Assembly: GCA_022565665.1 (NCBI GenBank)
Contig: JAIUMI010000020.1
Location: 1 to 41,321 of the forward strand
Source of the DNA: Glycocaulis sp.
Lineage (GTDB): Bacteria; Pseudomonadota; Alphaproteobacteria; Caulobacterales; Maricaulaceae
Length of the DNA stretch: 41,321 nt
Reading direction: 5' to 3'
Positions 30,149 to 40,781 of this stretch are shown here, piece after piece. Made by a program: the position numbers and the translations under genes. Under the pieces are notes generated by a model. It searched no databases, was not told the DNA's origin, and saw nothing but the letters and a program-made list of their open reading frames with translations. The number at the start of each line of letters is the position of its first letter. Position 1 is the stretch's first letter.

Positions 30149-31494
30149 CGCTTGCGGCCCCGCAGCTTGGTCTTCTTGATCAGCCCCTCATACTGGTGGG
30201 CCAGCAGGTGGGACTGGATCTGCGACACCGTATCGAGCGTCACCGACACCACGATCAGCAGAGCCGTCCCCCCGATATAGAAGGGTATGTTGTATTCCGC
30301 GCGCAGGATTTCCGGCAGAACGCAGACAAAGGCGAGATAGGCCGCGCCAATCGTCGTCAGGCGGGTCAGCACATAGTCGATATATTCCGCCGTGCGCTTG
30401 CCAGGACGGATGCCCGGCAGGAAGCCGCCATACTTCTTCAGATTATCCGCCGTGTCTTCCGGGTTGAAGACGATGGAGGTGTAGAAGAAGGTGAAGAACA
30501 CGATCATCGACGCATAGAAGACAATGAAGAGCGGCTGGCCCGGCCCGAGCAGCGCGGTCATCGTGCGAAGCCATTCCGGTCCGGTGTCCGCAGAGAAGCC
30601 CGCAATCGTCGCCGGCAGCAGAAGCAGCGAAGAGGCGAAGATGGCAGGGATAACGCCGGACGTGTTCAGCTTCAGCGGCAGGAAGCTGGATTCCCCGCCC
30701 GTCATGCGGTTGCCCACCTGACGCTTGGGATACTGGACCAGCAGCCGCCTCTGGGCACGCTCCATGAACACGACGAACACCAGCACCGCTATGATGCCCA
30801 GTATCATCGCGATGATGAGCCCTGCCTCCAGATTACCCGTGCGCCCCTGCTCCAGCGTCTGGAAGAGCGCTCGCGGCATTTCCGCGATAATGCCCGCAAA
30901 GATGATCAGCGAGATGCCGTTGCCCACGCCGCGCGCGGTGATCTGTTCACCGAGCCACAGCAGCATCATCGTGCCGCCAACCAGCGAGACAACAGCGGTA
31001 ATGCGGAAGAACCAACCCGGATCGATGGCGATGGTCGCACCCGTTGTCGGGTCAGGATTTTCCATCGAGATGGCGATGGCAAAGGCCTGGAGCGCGGCCA
31101 GCACCACGGTGAGATAGCGTGAATACTGGTTGATCTGCTTGCGGCCCTGCTCGCCGCCTTCCTTCTTCAGCCGCTCAAGGCTCGGCACGGTGGCCGCCAT
31201 GAGCTGCATGATGATCGAGGCGGAGATGTAGGGCATCACGTTGAGCGCGAAGATAGCCATCCGCTCAACGGCGCCGCCGGAGAACATGTTGAAGACGCCC
31301 AGAATGCCCTGTTGCTGCTGCGCGAACGCATTGGCAAACACGTCCGGATCAACGCCGGGCATGGGGATGTAGGTGCCCACCCGGTAAATGATCAGCACAA
31401 ACAGCGTGAAAAGGAGCCGCTTTTGCAGCTCCTTGGCACGGGCAAACGCGCCGAAATTCAGGTTTGCGGCAAGTTGTTCTGCGGCAGATGCCAT
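30145..31494 (-). CDS. secY: Protein translocase subunit SecY
   Basis: The central channel of the Sec translocon in the inner membrane, 449 residues with ten helices. Signatures are RLLFTLFVLIIYRVGTYIPMPGV at the first helix, MPYISASIIMQLM, GVGNGISLIIFAGI and KYGGFLPGIRPG with the cytoplasmic loop that engages SecA or ribosomes. The plug and pore ring region follows FNMFSGG. It lies 88 bases after rplO, a gap holding a stem-loop, and overlaps adk by four bases. Confidence 0.98.
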   Translation of the reverse strand: MASAAEQLAANLNFGAFARAKELQKRLLFTLFVLIIYRVGTYIPMPGVDPDVFANAFAQQQQGILGVFNMFSGGAVERMAIFALNVMPYISASIIMQLMAATVPSLERLKKEGGEQGRKQINQYSRYLTVVLAALQAFAIAISMENPDPTTGATIAIDPGWFFRITAVVSLVGGTMMLLWLGEQITARGVGNGISLIIFAGIIAEMPRALFQTLEQGRTGNLEAGLIIAMILGIIAVLVFVVFMERAQRRLLVQYPKRQVGNRMTGGESSFLPLKLNTSGVIPAIFASSLLLLPATIAGFSADTGPEWLRTMTALLGPGQPLFIVFYASMIVFFTFFYTSIVFNPEDTADNLKKYGGFLPGIRPGKRTAEYIDYVLTRLTTIGAAYLAFVCVLPEILRAEYNIPFYIGGTALLIVVSVTLDTVSQIQSHLLAHQYEGLIKKTKLRGRKR

Positions 31495-31541
31495 GGGCAG
31501 GTCTCGCTCCCTTGCGGTCCCGGCGGGATCAGGACGGGTAT

Positions 31542-31571
31542 GGACGGCTCAACCCATGTGGGGAGCCGTCC
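31542..31571 (-). other. Intercistronic stem-loop between rplO and secY
   Basis: A perfect 9-bp stem GGACGGCTC (31542-31550) and GAGCCGTCC (31563-31571) with a 12-base loop occupies much of the 88-base gap. On the minus strand the T-run comes before the hairpin, not after, so it is not a terminator. It could mark an RNA processing point between ribosomal proteins and secY. Confidence 0.6.
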
Positions 31572-31582
31572 GTAAAACCGCA

Positions 31583-32059
31583 TCAGGCTTCGCTGTCTTT
31601 CGGGGCCGGAAGAGTGATCGATCCGCCAGCCTTCTCGATGGCGGCAATGGCGGGCTTGGAAGCGCCTGCCACGTCGAGGGTGAGCTTCGCCTTGAAGTCA
31701 CCGCCGCCAATCACGCGCACGCCAGCCTTGGCGCGGCGGATCACGCCAGCCTCGATCAGCGCCTTGGCGTCGATCGTTGCTTTTGCGTCCAGCTTGCCCG
31801 CATCGACCGCCTTTTGCAGGCGGCCAAGCGTCACTTCGGCGAATTGGGCACGGTTCGGCTTGGTAAAGCCGCGCTTGGGCAGGCGCTGGTGAAGCGGCAT
31901 CTGGCCGCCCTCAAAGCCCTTGATCGACACACCCGAGCGCGATTTCTGGCCTTTTACGCCACGCCCGCCGGTCTTGCCCTTGCCCGAGCCGATGCCGCGG
32001 CCCACGCGGGTGCGTTCTTTCACCGCGCCGGGATTATCCCGCAGTTCGTTCAGACGCAT
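31583..32059 (-). CDS. rplO: 50S ribosomal protein L15
   Basis: 158 residues, against 144 in E. coli. [12 protein letters not shown] starts the Gly-rich N-terminal arm ([20 protein letters not shown] and [20 protein letters not shown]), which threads the 23S rRNA. The ATG at 32059 follows AAGGAG; an upstream ATG six codons earlier gives a non-family start. It follows rpmD by 33 bases. Confidence 0.97.
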   Translation of the reverse strand: MRLNELRDNPGAVKERTRVGRGIGSGKGKTGGRGVKGQKSRSGVSIKGFEGGQMPLHQRLPKRGFTKPNRAQFAEVTLGRLQKAVDAGKLDAKATIDAKALIEAGVIRRAKAGVRVIGGGDFKAKLTLDVAGASKPAIAAIEKAGGSITLPAPKDSEA

Positions 32060-32092
32060 GACTATTCTCCTTTTCAAGGAGCAGAGCGGTGC

Positions 32093-32287
32093 TTAGCCGC
32101 GCTCCTCGACGATTTCCACAAGGTGGGCGACCTTGGCGATCATGCCGCGCACGGACGGCGTGTCTTCAAGCTCGCGCTGTTTGCCGATCCGGCCGAGGCC
32201 GAGCCCGGTCAGGGTCTGCAACTGGTCTTTGGGGCGGCGGATATGGCTGCCCGTCTGACGCACGATAACGGTTTTCTTAGCGGCCAT
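32093..32287 (-). CDS. rpmD: 50S ribosomal protein L30
   Basis: 64 residues. [19 protein letters not shown] leads into the family core [19 protein letters not shown] and ends [12 protein letters not shown]. The ATG at 32287 was preferred to an upstream TTG because GAGGTGG lies just before it. It starts eight bases after the rpsE stop. Confidence 0.96.
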   Translation of the reverse strand: MAAKKTVIVRQTGSHIRRPKDQLQTLTGLGLGRIGKQRELEDTPSVRGMIAKVAHLVEIVEERG

Positions 32288-32295
32288 TATCCACC

Positions 32296-32892
32296 TCAAG
32301 CCTGGCTGTCGATCGCTTCGGGAGCGCTCGCGCCGTCATTGCGGCGATTGACGATATCGGCCACTTTCAGCCCCCGCTTGGCGGCAACCGTACGCGGGCT
32401 TTCCTGATCCTTCAGAGCCTCGAAGGTGGCGCGGATCATGTTGTAGGGGTTGGACGAACCAACCGACTTGGCAACCACGTCCTGAACACCCAGGCTCTCC
32501 AGCACAGCGCGCATCGGACCACCGGCGATGATGCCGGTACCCGGAGGCGCCGCACGCAGCGTCACCTTGCCGGCGCCCCAGCGGCCATCGACATCATGGT
32601 GGAGGGTACGGCCCTCGCGCAGCGGAATGCGCACCATCGTCTTCTTGGCCTCTTCAGTGGCCTTGCGGATGGCTTCGGGCACTTCGCGTGCCTTGCCCTG
32701 TCCGAAGCCCACACGGCCCTTCTGGTCGCCTACAACGGCCAGAGCAGCGAACTGGAAGTTACGCCCGCCCTTCACCGTCTTGGCGACGCGGTTGATGTGT
32801 ACCAGCTTGTCGACGAGTTCGCTTTCCGGCTCCTCGTCGCGGCGGCGGCGGTCGCGCCCGCCCCGGCCTTCGCGTTGGTCTTCCCGAGCCAT
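32296..32892 (-). CDS. rpsE: 30S ribosomal protein S5
   Basis: 198 residues, longer than the 167 of E. coli because of a charged Arg/Glu/Gly N-terminal arm (about 1-25) and a C-terminal extension. The double-stranded RNA-binding fold shows [39 protein letters not shown] and [19 protein letters not shown]5 helps decoding fidelity. It lies nine bases after rplR. Confidence 0.98.
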   Translation of the reverse strand: MAREDQREGRGGRDRRRRDEEPESELVDKLVHINRVAKTVKGGRNFQFAALAVVGDQKGRVGFGQGKAREVPEAIRKATEEAKKTMVRIPLREGRTLHHDVDGRWGAGKVTLRAAPPGTGIIAGGPMRAVLESLGVQDVVAKSVGSSNPYNMIRATFEALKDQESPRTVAAKRGLKVADIVNRRNDGASAPEAIDSQA

Positions 32893-32901
32893 GGCGCTCT
32901 C

Positions 32902-33261
32902 CTAGAAGTTCAGGCCGCCCTCACGGGCAGCGTCTGCGAGCGCCTTGACGCGCCCATGATAGATGTAGCCGCCGCGGTCGAACACGACGTCGGTGAGGCC
33001 CTTGGCCTTGGCACGCTCGGCAACCAGCTTGCCGACCACTTCGGCGGCCTTGATATTGGCACCGGAGGCCTTGCCGCGCACATCAGCATCCAGAGTGGAG
33101 GCCGAAGCGAGCGTCACACCGTTCGAATCGTCGATGATCTGGGCGTAGATATGCTTGGACGAGCGGAAGACCGACAGGCGCGGACGGTCGCCCGAGAACC
33201 TGGCAAGCCGGGAGCGCGTACGCTGCGCGCGGCGTTGCATCTTTTCGCGAGAGGATTTCAT
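32902..33261 (-). CDS. rplR: 50S ribosomal protein L18
   Basis: 119 residues. It binds 5S rRNA with L5. The basic N-terminus ([17 protein letters not shown]) precedes [20 protein letters not shown] and the C-terminal [26 protein letters not shown], all typical. It follows rplF by 14 bases. Confidence 0.98.
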   Translation of the reverse strand: MKSSREKMQRRAQRTRSRLARFSGDRPRLSVFRSSKHIYAQIIDDSNGVTLASASTLDADVRGKASGANIKAAEVVGKLVAERAKAKGLTDVVFDRGGYIYHGRVKALADAAREGGLNF

Positions 33262-33275
33262 GACCTGACGGTTCC

Positions 33276-33812
33276 CTACTTCTTCTTGCCTTCCTTGCGG
33301 CGCACATATTCGCCGGCAAGGCGGATGCCCTTACCCTTGTAGGGCTCTGGCGGACGGAATTGGCGGATTTCGGCCGCAGTCTGGCCGACTTCCTGCTTGT
33401 TCGCACCCTCGATCTTGATCTCGGTGGGCTTCGGCGCGGACAGGGTGATACCCTGACGCGGCGTATAGACCACCTCGTGGCTGAAACCGAGCGACAGCTT
33501 CAGATCGCGGCCCTGCACCTGCGCGCGGTAACCCACGCCGACCAGTTCCAGATTGGCCTCAAAGCCTTCGCTGACACCTTTCACCATGCTGGCGATGTTC
33601 GCCCGCGTCGTGCCCCACATGGCCCGTGCGCGGGTGGTCTCGTCAGCCGGCTGCACGAGCAGCGACTTGTCTTCGGTTTCCGACACCGTGACCAGATTGG
33701 TCATGGCCAGGGAGAGCTCCCCCTTGGGACCTTTTACCTTGACCGTGTCGTTCGCGACCGTGGCGCTGACGCCAGAGGGAAGCGCGACCGGCAATTTGCC
33801 CAGACGTGACAT
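33276..33812 (-). CDS. rplF: 50S ribosomal protein L6
   Basis: 178 residues with two similar domains. [15 protein letters not shown] opens the first; [20 protein letters not shown] joins them; and the rRNA-binding end is [26 protein letters not shown]. It sits near the sarcin-ricin loop and is 12 bases after rpsH. Confidence 0.98.
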   Translation of the reverse strand: MSRLGKLPVALPSGVSATVANDTVKVKGPKGELSLAMTNLVTVSETEDKSLLVQPADETTRARAMWGTTRANIASMVKGVSEGFEANLELVGVGYRAQVQGRDLKLSLGFSHEVVYTPRQGITLSAPKPTEIKIEGANKQEVGQTAAEIRQFRPPEPYKGKGIRLAGEYVRRKEGKKK

Positions 33813-33824
33813 CTATCGTGCCTC

Positions 33825-34223
33825 CTAGCTGACGTGGCAGAGGATCTCGCCGCCCACATTCTGGGCACGGGCAGCCGCGTCGCTCATCACGCCCTTGGGC
33901 GTGGACACGATCGCGATCCCGAGCCCGTTCTGGACGAGCGGCAGATCTCTGGCCTTGGAATATTCCCGGCGGCCGGGTTTGGAAACGCGCTTGATCTCGG
34001 AGATCACCGGCGCGCCTTCATAGTATTTCAGCTCGATCTCGAACTGCTTGAAGCCGTCGCTATCCTCGGTCTCGGTATAACCGCGGATATAGCCTTCCTC
34101 GAGCAGGACATCGAGCACACGCTTGCGCAGCTTGGACGCGGGCGTCACGACATTCGTGCGCCGGCGCATCAGCGCGTTGCGGATGCGGGTGAGCATATCA
34201 CCGAGCGGATCAATCATCGCCAT
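33825..34223 (-). CDS. rpsH: 30S ribosomal protein S8
   Basis: 132 residues. [20 protein letters not shown] is the diagnostic start, followed by [19 protein letters not shown] and the C-terminal RNA-binding segment [20 protein letters not shown]. In E. coli S8 represses the spc operon by binding near rplE. No matching site was sought in detail here. It follows rpsN by 13 bases. Confidence 0.98.
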   Translation of the reverse strand: MAMIDPLGDMLTRIRNALMRRRTNVVTPASKLRKRVLDVLLEEGYIRGYTETEDSDGFKQFEIELKYYEGAPVISEIKRVSKPGRREYSKARDLPLVQNGLGIAIVSTPKGVMSDAAARAQNVGGEILCHVS

Positions 34224-34236
34224 GTGCGTGCCCTCC

Positions 34237-34542
34237 CTACCAGCTCGACTTGACCAGGCCTGGGATCAGGCCATGGCTGCCCAGCTCGCGCAGGGCGATC
34301 CGGGACATTTTCAGTTTGCGGTAATAGCCGCGCGGACGGCCGGACACCTGGCACCGGTTACGGATGCGGGTCGGGGCCGAGTTGCGCGGAAGGGCCGCCA
34401 GCTTCAGCTGGGCAGCAAACCGCTCTTCAACGGGCAGCGACGTATCGCGCGCGACCGCCTTGAGTGCCTGACGCTTGGCCAGGTACTTCTTGGCCAGACG
34501 CTGGACGCGGGCGTTACGCTCGGTTGCGCTCTTCTTTGCCAT
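34237..34542 (-). CDS. rpsN: 30S ribosomal protein S14, zinc-free long form
   Basis: 101 residues, the long form without the zinc-binding CXXC pair. [20 protein letters not shown] starts it; [22 protein letters not shown] and [22 protein letters not shown] are typical. It sits in the 30S head and begins 51 bases after rplE. Confidence 0.98.
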   Translation of the reverse strand: MAKKSATERNARVQRLAKKYLAKRQALKAVARDTSLPVEERFAAQLKLAALPRNSAPTRIRNRCQVSGRPRGYYRKLKMSRIALRELGSHGLIPGLVKSSW

Positions 34543-34593
34543 TCAATTCTCTCCTCGCGTGCGGGCCCGGTATGGACCTGCTCTCCTGCTGCG

Positions 34594-35154
34594 TCAGTTC
34601 GTGAACGGGAAATCGAACTCGGCCAGCAGGGCCTTCGCTTCTTCATTGGTACGCGCCGTGGTGCAGACGATGATGTCCATGCCACGCACTTTCTCGACCT
34701 TGTCGTAGTCGATCTCGGGAAACACGATGTGCTCTTTCAGGCCCATCGCGAAATTGCCGTTGCCATCAAAGCTCTTGCCATTGAGGCCGCGGAAGGCGCG
34801 GACGCGGGGCAGAGCAATGGTGACCAGACGGTCGAGGAACTCGTACATGCGGTCCTGGCGCAGGGTCACCTTGGCGCCGATCAGCTGGTCTTCACGCAGC
34901 TTGAAGCCCGCGATGGACTTCGTGGCGCGCGTGGCGACCGGCTTCTGGCCGGCAATCGCCTGCAGATCCGCCAGAGCGCCCTGGAGCTTCTTGGAGTCCT
35001 GGGCGGCCTCGCCGACACCCATGTTCAGGACAACCTTGTCCAGACGCGGGATCTGCATCTCGTTCGCATAGCCGAACTTCTCCTTAAGGCGCGCGCGGAT
35101 TTCCTCGCGGTAGCGCGTCTTCAGGCGCGGCTCATATGTTGCGGTCTCAGACAT
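34594..35154 (-). CDS. rplE: 50S ribosomal protein L5
   Basis: 186 residues. It binds 5S rRNA and the P-site t[44 protein letters not shown] and [21 protein letters not shown] are seen. The ATG at 35154 overlaps the rplX stop (35147-35149) by eight bases and has a GAGG-type ribosome site; an ATG four codons earlier is unlikely. Confidence 0.97.
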   Translation of the reverse strand: MSETATYEPRLKTRYREEIRARLKEKFGYANEMQIPRLDKVVLNMGVGEAAQDSKKLQGALADLQAIAGQKPVATRATKSIAGFKLREDQLIGAKVTLRQDRMYEFLDRLVTIALPRVRAFRGLNGKSFDGNGNFAMGLKEHIVFPEIDYDKVEKVRGMDIIVCTTARTNEEAKALLAEFDFPFTN

Positions 35155-35461
35155 CGATGACCTCACCAGACTTCTTCGACACCCGGACCTTCTTGCCGTC
35201 GCGCTCCTCGAAGCCCACGCGGGTGGCTTCGCCGGACTTCGGATCGGTCAGAGCCACGTTGGACACGTGGATCGGGGCCTCTTTCTCCTCAATGCCGCCA
35301 GGCGTGGTCTGGGTCGGGCGGTTATGGCGCTTGACCATATTCACGCCGGACACGATCACACGGCCCTCGGACGGCATCACCTTGATAACCTCACCGGTCT
35401 TGCCCTTGTCGCGGCCGGCCAGGATGGCGACCTTGTCGCCCTTCTTGATCTTCGCAGCCAT
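35147..35461 (-). CDS. rplX: 50S ribosomal protein L24
   Basis: 104 residues with the KOW motif ([22 protein letters not shown]) and [17 protein letters not shown]. It is an early assembly initiator of the large subunit. It starts two bases before the rplN stop, so the two are tightly packed. Confidence 0.98.
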   Translation of the reverse strand: MAAKIKKGDKVAILAGRDKGKTGEVIKVMPSEGRVIVSGVNMVKRHNRPTQTTPGGIEEKEAPIHVSNVALTDPKSGEATRVGFEERDGKKVRVSKKSGEVIDV

Positions 35462-35463
35462 GA

Positions 35464-35832
35464 CTACAGCACCTCCGGCGCCAGCGAGATGATCTTCATG
35501 TGGTTCTTCGCCCGCAGCTCACGCGGAACCGGGCCGAAGATACGCGTGCCGAGCGGCTCCATATTGTTGTTCAGGAGCACAGCGGCATTGGTGTCGAACC
35601 GGATGACAGAACCGTCGCGGCGCTTGATGTCGCGCGCGGTGCGCACGACGACTGCCTTGCGCACGTCACCCTTCTTCACACGGCCCTTGGGCGTGGCTTC
35701 CTTGACCGAGACGACAATGATGTCGCCCACGCCGGCATAACGGCGCTTGGCACCGCCGAGCACCTTGATGCACTGCACGCGGCGGGCCCCGGAATTGTCG
35801 GCCACGTCCAGATTGGATTGCATCTGGATCAT
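35464..35832 (-). CDS. rplN: 50S ribosomal protein L14
   Basis: 122 residues. [20 protein letters not shown] is the diagnostic start, with [20 protein letters not shown] and [14 protein letters not shown] following. It forms bridges with 16S rRNA. It lies 50 bases after rpsQ, a gap with no evident structure. Confidence 0.99.
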   Translation of the reverse strand: MIQMQSNLDVADNSGARRVQCIKVLGGAKRRYAGVGDIIVVSVKEATPKGRVKKGDVRKAVVVRTARDIKRRDGSVIRFDTNAAVLLNNNMEPLGTRIFGPVPRELRAKNHMKIISLAPEVL

Positions 35833-35882
35833 CGTGATCCTCCGTTAAAACTTGGACACGATCATCCCTGTCTCAGCCTTTA

Positions 35883-36119
35883 TCAGGCCTGCTCAGGGAC
35901 GACCTCCCACCGCTTCAGCTTCGATTTCGGCGCGCATTCCTGGATCAGGACCTTGTCACCGACTTTCTTGGCATTGGCCTCGTCATGGGCATGATACTTC
36001 TTCGAACGCCGCACCGTCTTGCGAAGGAGCGGGTGCAGGAAGGTACGTTCCACCTTCACTACGACAGTCTTGGCCTGCTTGTCGCTGACCACGACGCCTT
36101 GCAGTACGCGCTTCGGCAT
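35883..36119 (-). CDS. rpsQ: 30S ribosomal protein S17
   Basis: 78 residues, slightly shorter than the 84 of E. coli. [20 protein letters not shown] and [20 protein letters not shown] form the OB fold, and [20 protein letters not shown] follows. It begins three bases after the rpmC stop. Confidence 0.98.
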   Translation of the reverse strand: MPKRVLQGVVVSDKQAKTVVVKVERTFLHPLLRKTVRRSKKYHAHDEANAKKVGDKVLIQECAPKSKLKRWEVVPEQA

Positions 36120-36122
36120 CGC

Positions 36123-36326
36123 CTAGCTCCCTTGCTTCTCGATCGCGCGGCGGCGCATGTCGGTCTTCAGGCGGGCAATGTCCTTGCGCACCTTGGAAAA
36201 CCGCGCCGTGTTCTCCAGCTGGCCGGTGGCCTGCTGGAAGCGCAGATTGAACTGTTCCTTCTTCAGCTTCAGGAGATTGTCCTGAAGCTGGTCATCGGTC
36301 ATGGCCCGGACGTCTTGCATGTTCAT
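36123..36326 (-). CDS. rpmC: 50S ribosomal protein L29
   Basis: 67 residues, two long helices: [20 protein letters not shown] and [20 protein letters not shown], ending [14 protein letters not shown]. It sits at the exit tunnel near L23. The ATG at 36326 gives MNMQDVRAM; the next ATG two codons on is an alternative. Confidence 0.97.
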   Translation of the reverse strand: MNMQDVRAMTDDQLQDNLLKLKKEQFNLRFQQATGQLENTARFSKVRKDIARLKTDMRRRAIEKQGS

Positions 36327-36334
36327 GGCCTTAC

Positions 36335-36757
36335 CTATGCTCCCTGCTCGCCCGGACGGGTCACGACACGGGTCTTGATCGGCAGCTTGGCCGCACCGAG
36401 GCGCAGCGCTTCGCGCGCCACATCATCGGGCACACCGTCGATCTCGAACATGATGCGGCCGGGCTTTACGCGGCACACCCAGTATTCGGGTGAACCCTTA
36501 CCCTTACCCATCCGCACCTCGGTCGGCTTCTTCGATACCGGTACATCCGGGAAGATGCGGATCCAGACCCGGCCAGCCCGTTTCATGTGACGGGTGATCG
36601 CGCGGCGCGTGGCCTCGATCTGGCGCGCGGTGACGCGCTCAGGTTCGACCGCTTTCAGCCCGTAAGAGCCGAAATTGAGCGTGTAGCCGCCTTTGGCGGT
36701 TCCGTGAATCCGGCCCTTGTGGGCCTTACGGAATTTTGTGCGCTTCGGTTGAAGCAT
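36335..36757 (-). CDS. rplP: 50S ribosomal protein L16
   Basis: 140 residues. [19 protein letters not shown] starts it, with [39 protein letters not shown] and the conserved Arg region that contacts A-site tRNA. It lies 26 bases after rpsC. Confidence 0.99.
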   Translation of the reverse strand: MLQPKRTKFRKAHKGRIHGTAKGGYTLNFGSYGLKAVEPERVTARQIEATRRAITRHMKRAGRVWIRIFPDVPVSKKPTEVRMGKGKGSPEYWVCRVKPGRIMFEIDGVPDDVAREALRLGAAKLPIKTRVVTRPGEQGA

Positions 36758-36783
36758 CGTTCAAACTCCCTTGTCGGCCCTGA

Positions 36784-37488
36784 TCAGGCAGCCTGGCGGC
36801 CCGAACGGGTCCGCTGCTCGCCGGTTTCCTGCAGACGGCGCTCCTGGGCCATCGGGTCGTGTTCCATGATCTCGCCTTTGTAGATCCAGACCTTGATCCC
36901 GATAATGCCCATGGCCGTCTTGGCCTCGGCAAAGCCGTAATCGATATCGGCGCGCAGCGTGTGCAGCGGCACCGAGCCCTCATTGTACTGTTCTGCGCGC
37001 GCGATCTCGGCTCCGCCCAGACGGCCCGAGCAGATGATCTTGCAACCCAGCGCGCCCATGCGCATGGCCGACTGCATGGCCCGTTTCATCGCCCGGCGGA
37101 ACGCCACGCGGCGCTCGAGCTGCTGGGCAATGCTCTCGGCCACCAGATTGGCGTCCGTTTCCGGCTTGCGCACTTCGACCAGGTTCAGGAACACTTCCGC
37201 GTCGGTCATCTTGGCGACTTCCCGGCGGAGCTTCTCGATATCGGCGCCCTTCTTGCCGATCACCACGCCCGGACGGGCGGTGTAGATGGTGATGCGGCAC
37301 TTCTTGTGCGGGCGTTCGATCACGATGCGCGAGATCGAGGCGGCTTTCAGCCTGTCCTGCAGGAACTTGCGGATCTTCAGATCCTCGTGCAGCAGGTCGG
37401 CATACTCTTCACCGCGGGCGTACCAGCGCGATTCCCACGTGCGGTTGATACCGAGGCGCAAGCCAATCGGATTGATCTTCTGACCCAT
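36784..37488 (-). CDS. rpsC: 30S ribosomal protein S3
   Basis: 234 residues. [20 protein letters not shown] begins it; the KH domain shows [20 protein letters not shown]; the C-terminal domain ends in [20 protein letters not shown] and [20 protein letters not shown]. It sits at the mRNA entry and helps unwind mRNA. Its ATG shares one base with the rplV TAA. Confidence 0.99.
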   Translation of the reverse strand: MGQKINPIGLRLGINRTWESRWYARGEEYADLLHEDLKIRKFLQDRLKAASISRIVIERPHKKCRITIYTARPGVVIGKKGADIEKLRREVAKMTDAEVFLNLVEVRKPETDANLVAESIAQQLERRVAFRRAMKRAMQSAMRMGALGCKIICSGRLGGAEIARAEQYNEGSVPLHTLRADIDYGFAEAKTAMGIIGIKVWIYKGEIMEHDPMAQERRLQETGEQRTRSGRQAA

Positions 37489-37868
37489 TATGCGGCCTCC
37501 TCGGCTTCACGCACCACGATCGTCAGCTCGGAGAACGGCTTGAGGATTTTCGCACCCCGGCCGCGTGCGCGGGCCCGGAAGCGCTTCATCACCAGGTTCT
37601 TGCCGACATAGGCTTCCGACACGACGAGGCTGTCGATATCGAGGCCGTGATTATTCTCTGCATTGGCGATTGCCGACTCGAGCACCTTCTTCACGTCAGC
37701 GGCAGCGCGCTTGCGCGAAAAGGCGAGATCGTTGAGCGCACGCTCGACCTTCTTGCCGCGGATCATGGCTGCGACGAGGTTCAGCTTCTGCGGGCTGATA
37801 CGGATCATCCGCAGCTTGGCGCGCGCCTCGTTCTCGGCAACACGGCGGGGATTGGTGTCCTTGCCCAT
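37488..37868 (-). CDS. rplV: 50S ribosomal protein L22
   Basis: 126 residues. The start [16 protein letters not shown] was chosen at 37868 because it fits the family and the frame upstream overlaps rps[40 protein letters not shown] and the tunnel hairpin end [20 protein letters not shown] are present. It starts four bases after the rpsS stop. Confidence 0.97.
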   Translation of the reverse strand: MGKDTNPRRVAENEARAKLRMIRISPQKLNLVAAMIRGKKVERALNDLAFSRKRAAADVKKVLESAIANAENNHGLDIDSLVVSEAYVGKNLVMKRFRARARGRGAKILKPFSELTIVVREAEEAA

Positions 37869-37872
37869 CGCG

Positions 37873-38151
37873 CTACTTCCTCTTGGCTTTCTTGTCCGCG
37901 CCGTGACCGTAATAGGTCCGCGACGGCGCAAACTCGCCGAGCTTGTGACCCACCATGTCCTCGGACACCAGAACCGGAACGAACTTGTTCCCGTTGTGGA
38001 CCTGGAAGGTGAGGCCGACAAATTGCGGCATGATGGTCGAACGGCGCGACCAGGTCTTGATAGCCTGTTTGCGGCCAGCGGTGTGAGCCGCTTCGGCCTT
38101 CTTCAGGAGGTATCCGTCTACGAACGGACCTTTCCATACAGAACGGGGCAT
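37873..38151 (-). CDS. rpsS: 30S ribosomal protein S19
   Basis: 92 residues. [20 protein letters not shown] and [20 protein letters not shown] lead to [20 protein letters not shown], all diagnostic. It is in the 30S head near S13. It follows rplB by 17 bases. Confidence 0.99.
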   Translation of the reverse strand: MPRSVWKGPFVDGYLLKKAEAAHTAGRKQAIKTWSRRSTIMPQFVGLTFQVHNGNKFVPVLVSEDMVGHKLGEFAPSRTYYGHGADKKAKRK

Positions 38152-38168
38152 GACTTACGGTCGCTCCC

Positions 38169-39005
38169 TTAGCGTTTCTTGCGCTCGTGGCGCGAACGGA
38201 TGATGAATTTGTCGGTCGCCTTGTTACGGCGGGTCTTGCGGCCCTTCGTCGGCTTGCCCCACGGGGTCACCGGGTGGCGGCCGCCGGAGGTCCGGCCTTC
38301 ACCACCACCATGGGGGTGATCAACCGGGTTCATGGCCACGCCGCGCACGGACGGGCGCTTGCCCATGTGACGCTTGCGGCCAGCCTTGCCGAGATTGACG
38401 TTGAAGTGGTCGGAATTCGACACCGCGCCAATCGTGGCCATGCAGCTGTCATTGACCATGCGCAGCTCGCCGCTCATCAGGCGGATCTGGGCATAGCCCG
38501 CATCGCGGCCGACCAGCTGGGCATAGGTGCCCGCCGAGCGCGCGATCTGGCCACCCTTCTCCGGCTTCATCTCCACATTGTGGATGATGGTGCCGACCGG
38601 AATGGCCTTCAGCGGCATCGCATTGCCCGGCTTCACATCGGCCTTGGCGCTGGCGATCACCCGATCACCGGCGGCCAGGCGCTGCGGCGCCAGGATATAG
38701 GCCAGCTCGCCATCATCATACTTGATGAGCGCGATGAAGGCGGTGCGGTTGGGATCATATTCCAGCCGCTCGACCGTGGCGGGCACGTCGAACTTGCGGC
38801 GCTTGAAATCGATCACGCGGTAGAGCTTCTTCGCTCCGCCACCGCGGCGGCGCGCTGTGATGCGGCCGGTATTGTTACGGCCGCCCTTGCGGCGCAGGCC
38901 CTCGACCAGCGTCTTTTCCGGCTTGCCAGCGTGCAGCTCGGACCGGTCCACCAGCACAAGAGCGCGGCGGCCAGGCGAGGTCGGCTTGAATGTCTTCAGC
39001 GCCAT
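38169..39005 (-). CDS. rplB: 50S ribosomal protein L2
   Basis: 278 residues. [20 protein letters not shown] starts it, with [20 protein letters not shown], the middle SH3-like domain, and the C-terminal [20 protein letters not shown] containing the His linked to peptidyl transfer. It follows rplW by 25 bases. Confidence 0.99.
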   Translation of the reverse strand: MALKTFKPTSPGRRALVLVDRSELHAGKPEKTLVEGLRRKGGRNNTGRITARRRGGGAKKLYRVIDFKRRKFDVPATVERLEYDPNRTAFIALIKYDDGELAYILAPQRLAAGDRVIASAKADVKPGNAMPLKAIPVGTIIHNVEMKPEKGGQIARSAGTYAQLVGRDAGYAQIRLMSGELRMVNDSCMATIGAVSNSDHFNVNLGKAGRKRHMGKRPSVRGVAMNPVDHPHGGGEGRTSGGRHPVTPWGKPTKGRKTRRNKATDKFIIRSRHERKKR

Positions 39006-39030
39006 GGTTCAAACTCCTTGAGAGCGCAGC

Positions 39031-39324
39031 CTAGAGGCCCGTGCTCACGTCGATGGAATGGCCCTCTTCCAGGGTCACCACCGCTTTCTTGATATCGTCA
39101 CGCCGGCCGGCAATGCCGCGGAAGCGCTTGGTCTTGCCCTTCTGGCGCAGCGTGTTGACGGCCTTCACCTTGACCTTGAAGAGTGCTTCAACGGCCTCGG
39201 TGATGTCTTTCTTGGTCGCGTCCAGCGGCACCTGGAAGACTACCTTGTTCTCTTCCGAGAGCAGGGTCGCCTTTTCGGTGATGACCGGCGCGATGATCGT
39301 GTCGTAGTGACGCGGCGTAGCCAT
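39031..39324 (-). CDS. rplW: 50S ribosomal protein L23
   Basis: 97 residues. [20 protein letters not shown] and YRFGRKV-type region [20 protein letters not shown] are typical, as is the arm [20 protein letters not shown]. It is the exit-tunnel docking site for trigger factor and SRP. Its ATG overlaps the rplD TAA by one base. Confidence 0.98.
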   Translation of the reverse strand: MATPRHYDTIIAPVITEKATLLSEENKVVFQVPLDATKKDITEAVEALFKVKVKAVNTLRQKGKTKRFRGIAGRRDDIKKAVVTLEEGHSIDVSTGL

Positions 39325-39962
39325 TACGCACTCTCCTTGGCGGCAAAGCGCTCATTGATCTTCTCGATCGCGGCCTTGGTCAGGACCAGCGTATCGCGGC
39401 GCAGCACGTCATAGACGTTCAGGCCTTGCGCCGGCAGCACATCCACGTGCGGGATGTTGCGCGCGGCCAGGGCGAAGTTCTCGTCCAGCGTCTCGCCATC
39501 GATGATGAGCGCGTTCTTCAGGCCCAGCTTTTCGAACGTGGCCTTCAGCTCTGCCGTCTTCGGGCTGTCGAGGCGCGCCTCATCCAGCACCACGATGGAC
39601 GACGAACCGGCCTTCGAGGTCAGGGCGTGCTTGAGAGCCAGAGCCCGGACCTTCTTGGGCAGCTCGGTGGCGTGGCTGCGCACTTTCGGGCCGTGGGCCT
39701 TGCCGCCGCCGACGAAGATCGGGGCGCGGCGCGAACCGTGACGGGCCGAACCGCCACCCTTCTGGCGGCCGAACTTCTTGCCCGTGCGGGCGATTTCGGC
39801 GCGTTCCTTGGCGCGGTGCGTCCCGGCCTGACGGCGCGAGAGCTGCCATTTCACGGCGCGCTGGAGAAGGTCGGCGCGCACTTCGCCCACGGCGAAGATC
39901 GCATCGTCCAGCTCCACAGAGCCCGCCTTGCCGGCGTCCAGCTTGATCACATCGAGTTTCAT
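39324..39962 (-). CDS. rplD: 50S ribosomal protein L4
   Basis: 212 residues. The tunnel loop is [20 protein letters not shown] and [20 protein letters not shown]; the C-terminal part shows [20 protein letters not shown]. In E. coli L4 represses the S10 operon; whether it does so here is unknown. It overlaps rplC by four bases. Confidence 0.98.
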   Translation of the reverse strand: MKLDVIKLDAGKAGSVELDDAIFAVGEVRADLLQRAVKWQLSRRQAGTHRAKERAEIARTGKKFGRQKGGGSARHGSRRAPIFVGGGKAHGPKVRSHATELPKKVRALALKHALTSKAGSSSIVVLDEARLDSPKTAELKATFEKLGLKNALIIDGETLDENFALAARNIPHVDVLPAQGLNVYDVLRRDTLVLTKAAIEKINERFAAKESA

Positions 39963-40777
39963 GACTTGGCGTCCTCTTCACCCGCCGCGTCCACAGCCGG
40001 GGCCTCGGCGACAGGCGCGCCCTCGGCCACCATTTCAGATTCCGCCGAAGCCGGCTCGGGCGCATCAACCGTTTTGGGCTCGCCGGCAGCGCGGAACTTG
40101 CCCGGAAAGGCCAGCCCCTCTACGCCGACACCCTTGACCGCGTCGCGGATTTCAACCCAGCTGTCAGCGGCGCCGGGGACAGCCCCCTTCACCAGCACCA
40201 GGCCGCGCTCCACGTCCACACGCACCACTTCCAGGTTCTGCGTCGTGACGCGCTCCTGGCCGAGATGGCCGGCCATTTTCTTGCCTTTGAACACCTTGCC
40301 TGGGTCCTGGCGCTGACCGGTAGAACCGTGCGAGCGGTGCGACACGGACACGCCGTGCGTGGCGCGCAGACCGCCAAAGTTCCAGCGCTTCATCGCACCG
40401 GCAAAACCCTTACCGATGGACAACGCGGCCACATCGACCTTCTGGCCCTCGACGAAATGGTCCGCCGTGATCTCCGCGCCCGGCTCGATCAGATTGTTCT
40501 CGCTCACGCGGAACTCCACCAGCTTGCGCTTGGGCTCGACCGCGGATTTCGCGAAATGCCCGCGCATGGCCTTGGAGGCGCGCTTTACCTTGGCCTTGCC
40601 GGCGCCCAGCTGGAGCGCGGCATAGCCATCGGTTTCGGGGGTGCGCTGGGCAACGACCTGGACACCGTCAAGGTGCAGCACCGTTACCGGAATGTGCGAG
40701 CCGTCCTCGGCGAAGATACGGGTCATGCCCATCTTCTTCGCGATAACGCCCGTGCGCAGGTTTTGAGCCTGGCTCAT
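39959..40777 (-). CDS. rplC: 50S ribosomal protein L3 with acidic C-terminal extension
   Basis: 272 residues, against 209 in E. coli. The core shows [40 protein letters not shown] and [20 protein letters not shown], with the Gln that is methylated by PrmB. From about residue 220 the protein runs into an Ala/Glu/Pro/Val-rich, acidic tail (about 45 residues) with no counterpart in E. coli. The ATG at 40777 was chosen for its family fit; an ATG ten codons earlier is unlikely. It starts four bases after rpsJ. Confidence 0.97.
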   Translation of the reverse strand: MSQAQNLRTGVIAKKMGMTRIFAEDGSHIPVTVLHLDGVQVVAQRTPETDGYAALQLGAGKAKVKRASKAMRGHFAKSAVEPKRKLVEFRVSENNLIEPGAEITADHFVEGQKVDVAALSIGKGFAGAMKRWNFGGLRATHGVSVSHRSHGSTGQRQDPGKVFKGKKMAGHLGQERVTTQNLEVVRVDVERGLVLVKGAVPGAADSWVEIRDAVKGVGVEGLAFPGKFRAAGEPKTVDAPEPASAESEMVAEGAPVAEAPAVDAAGEEDAKS

Positions 40778-40781
40778 GACC

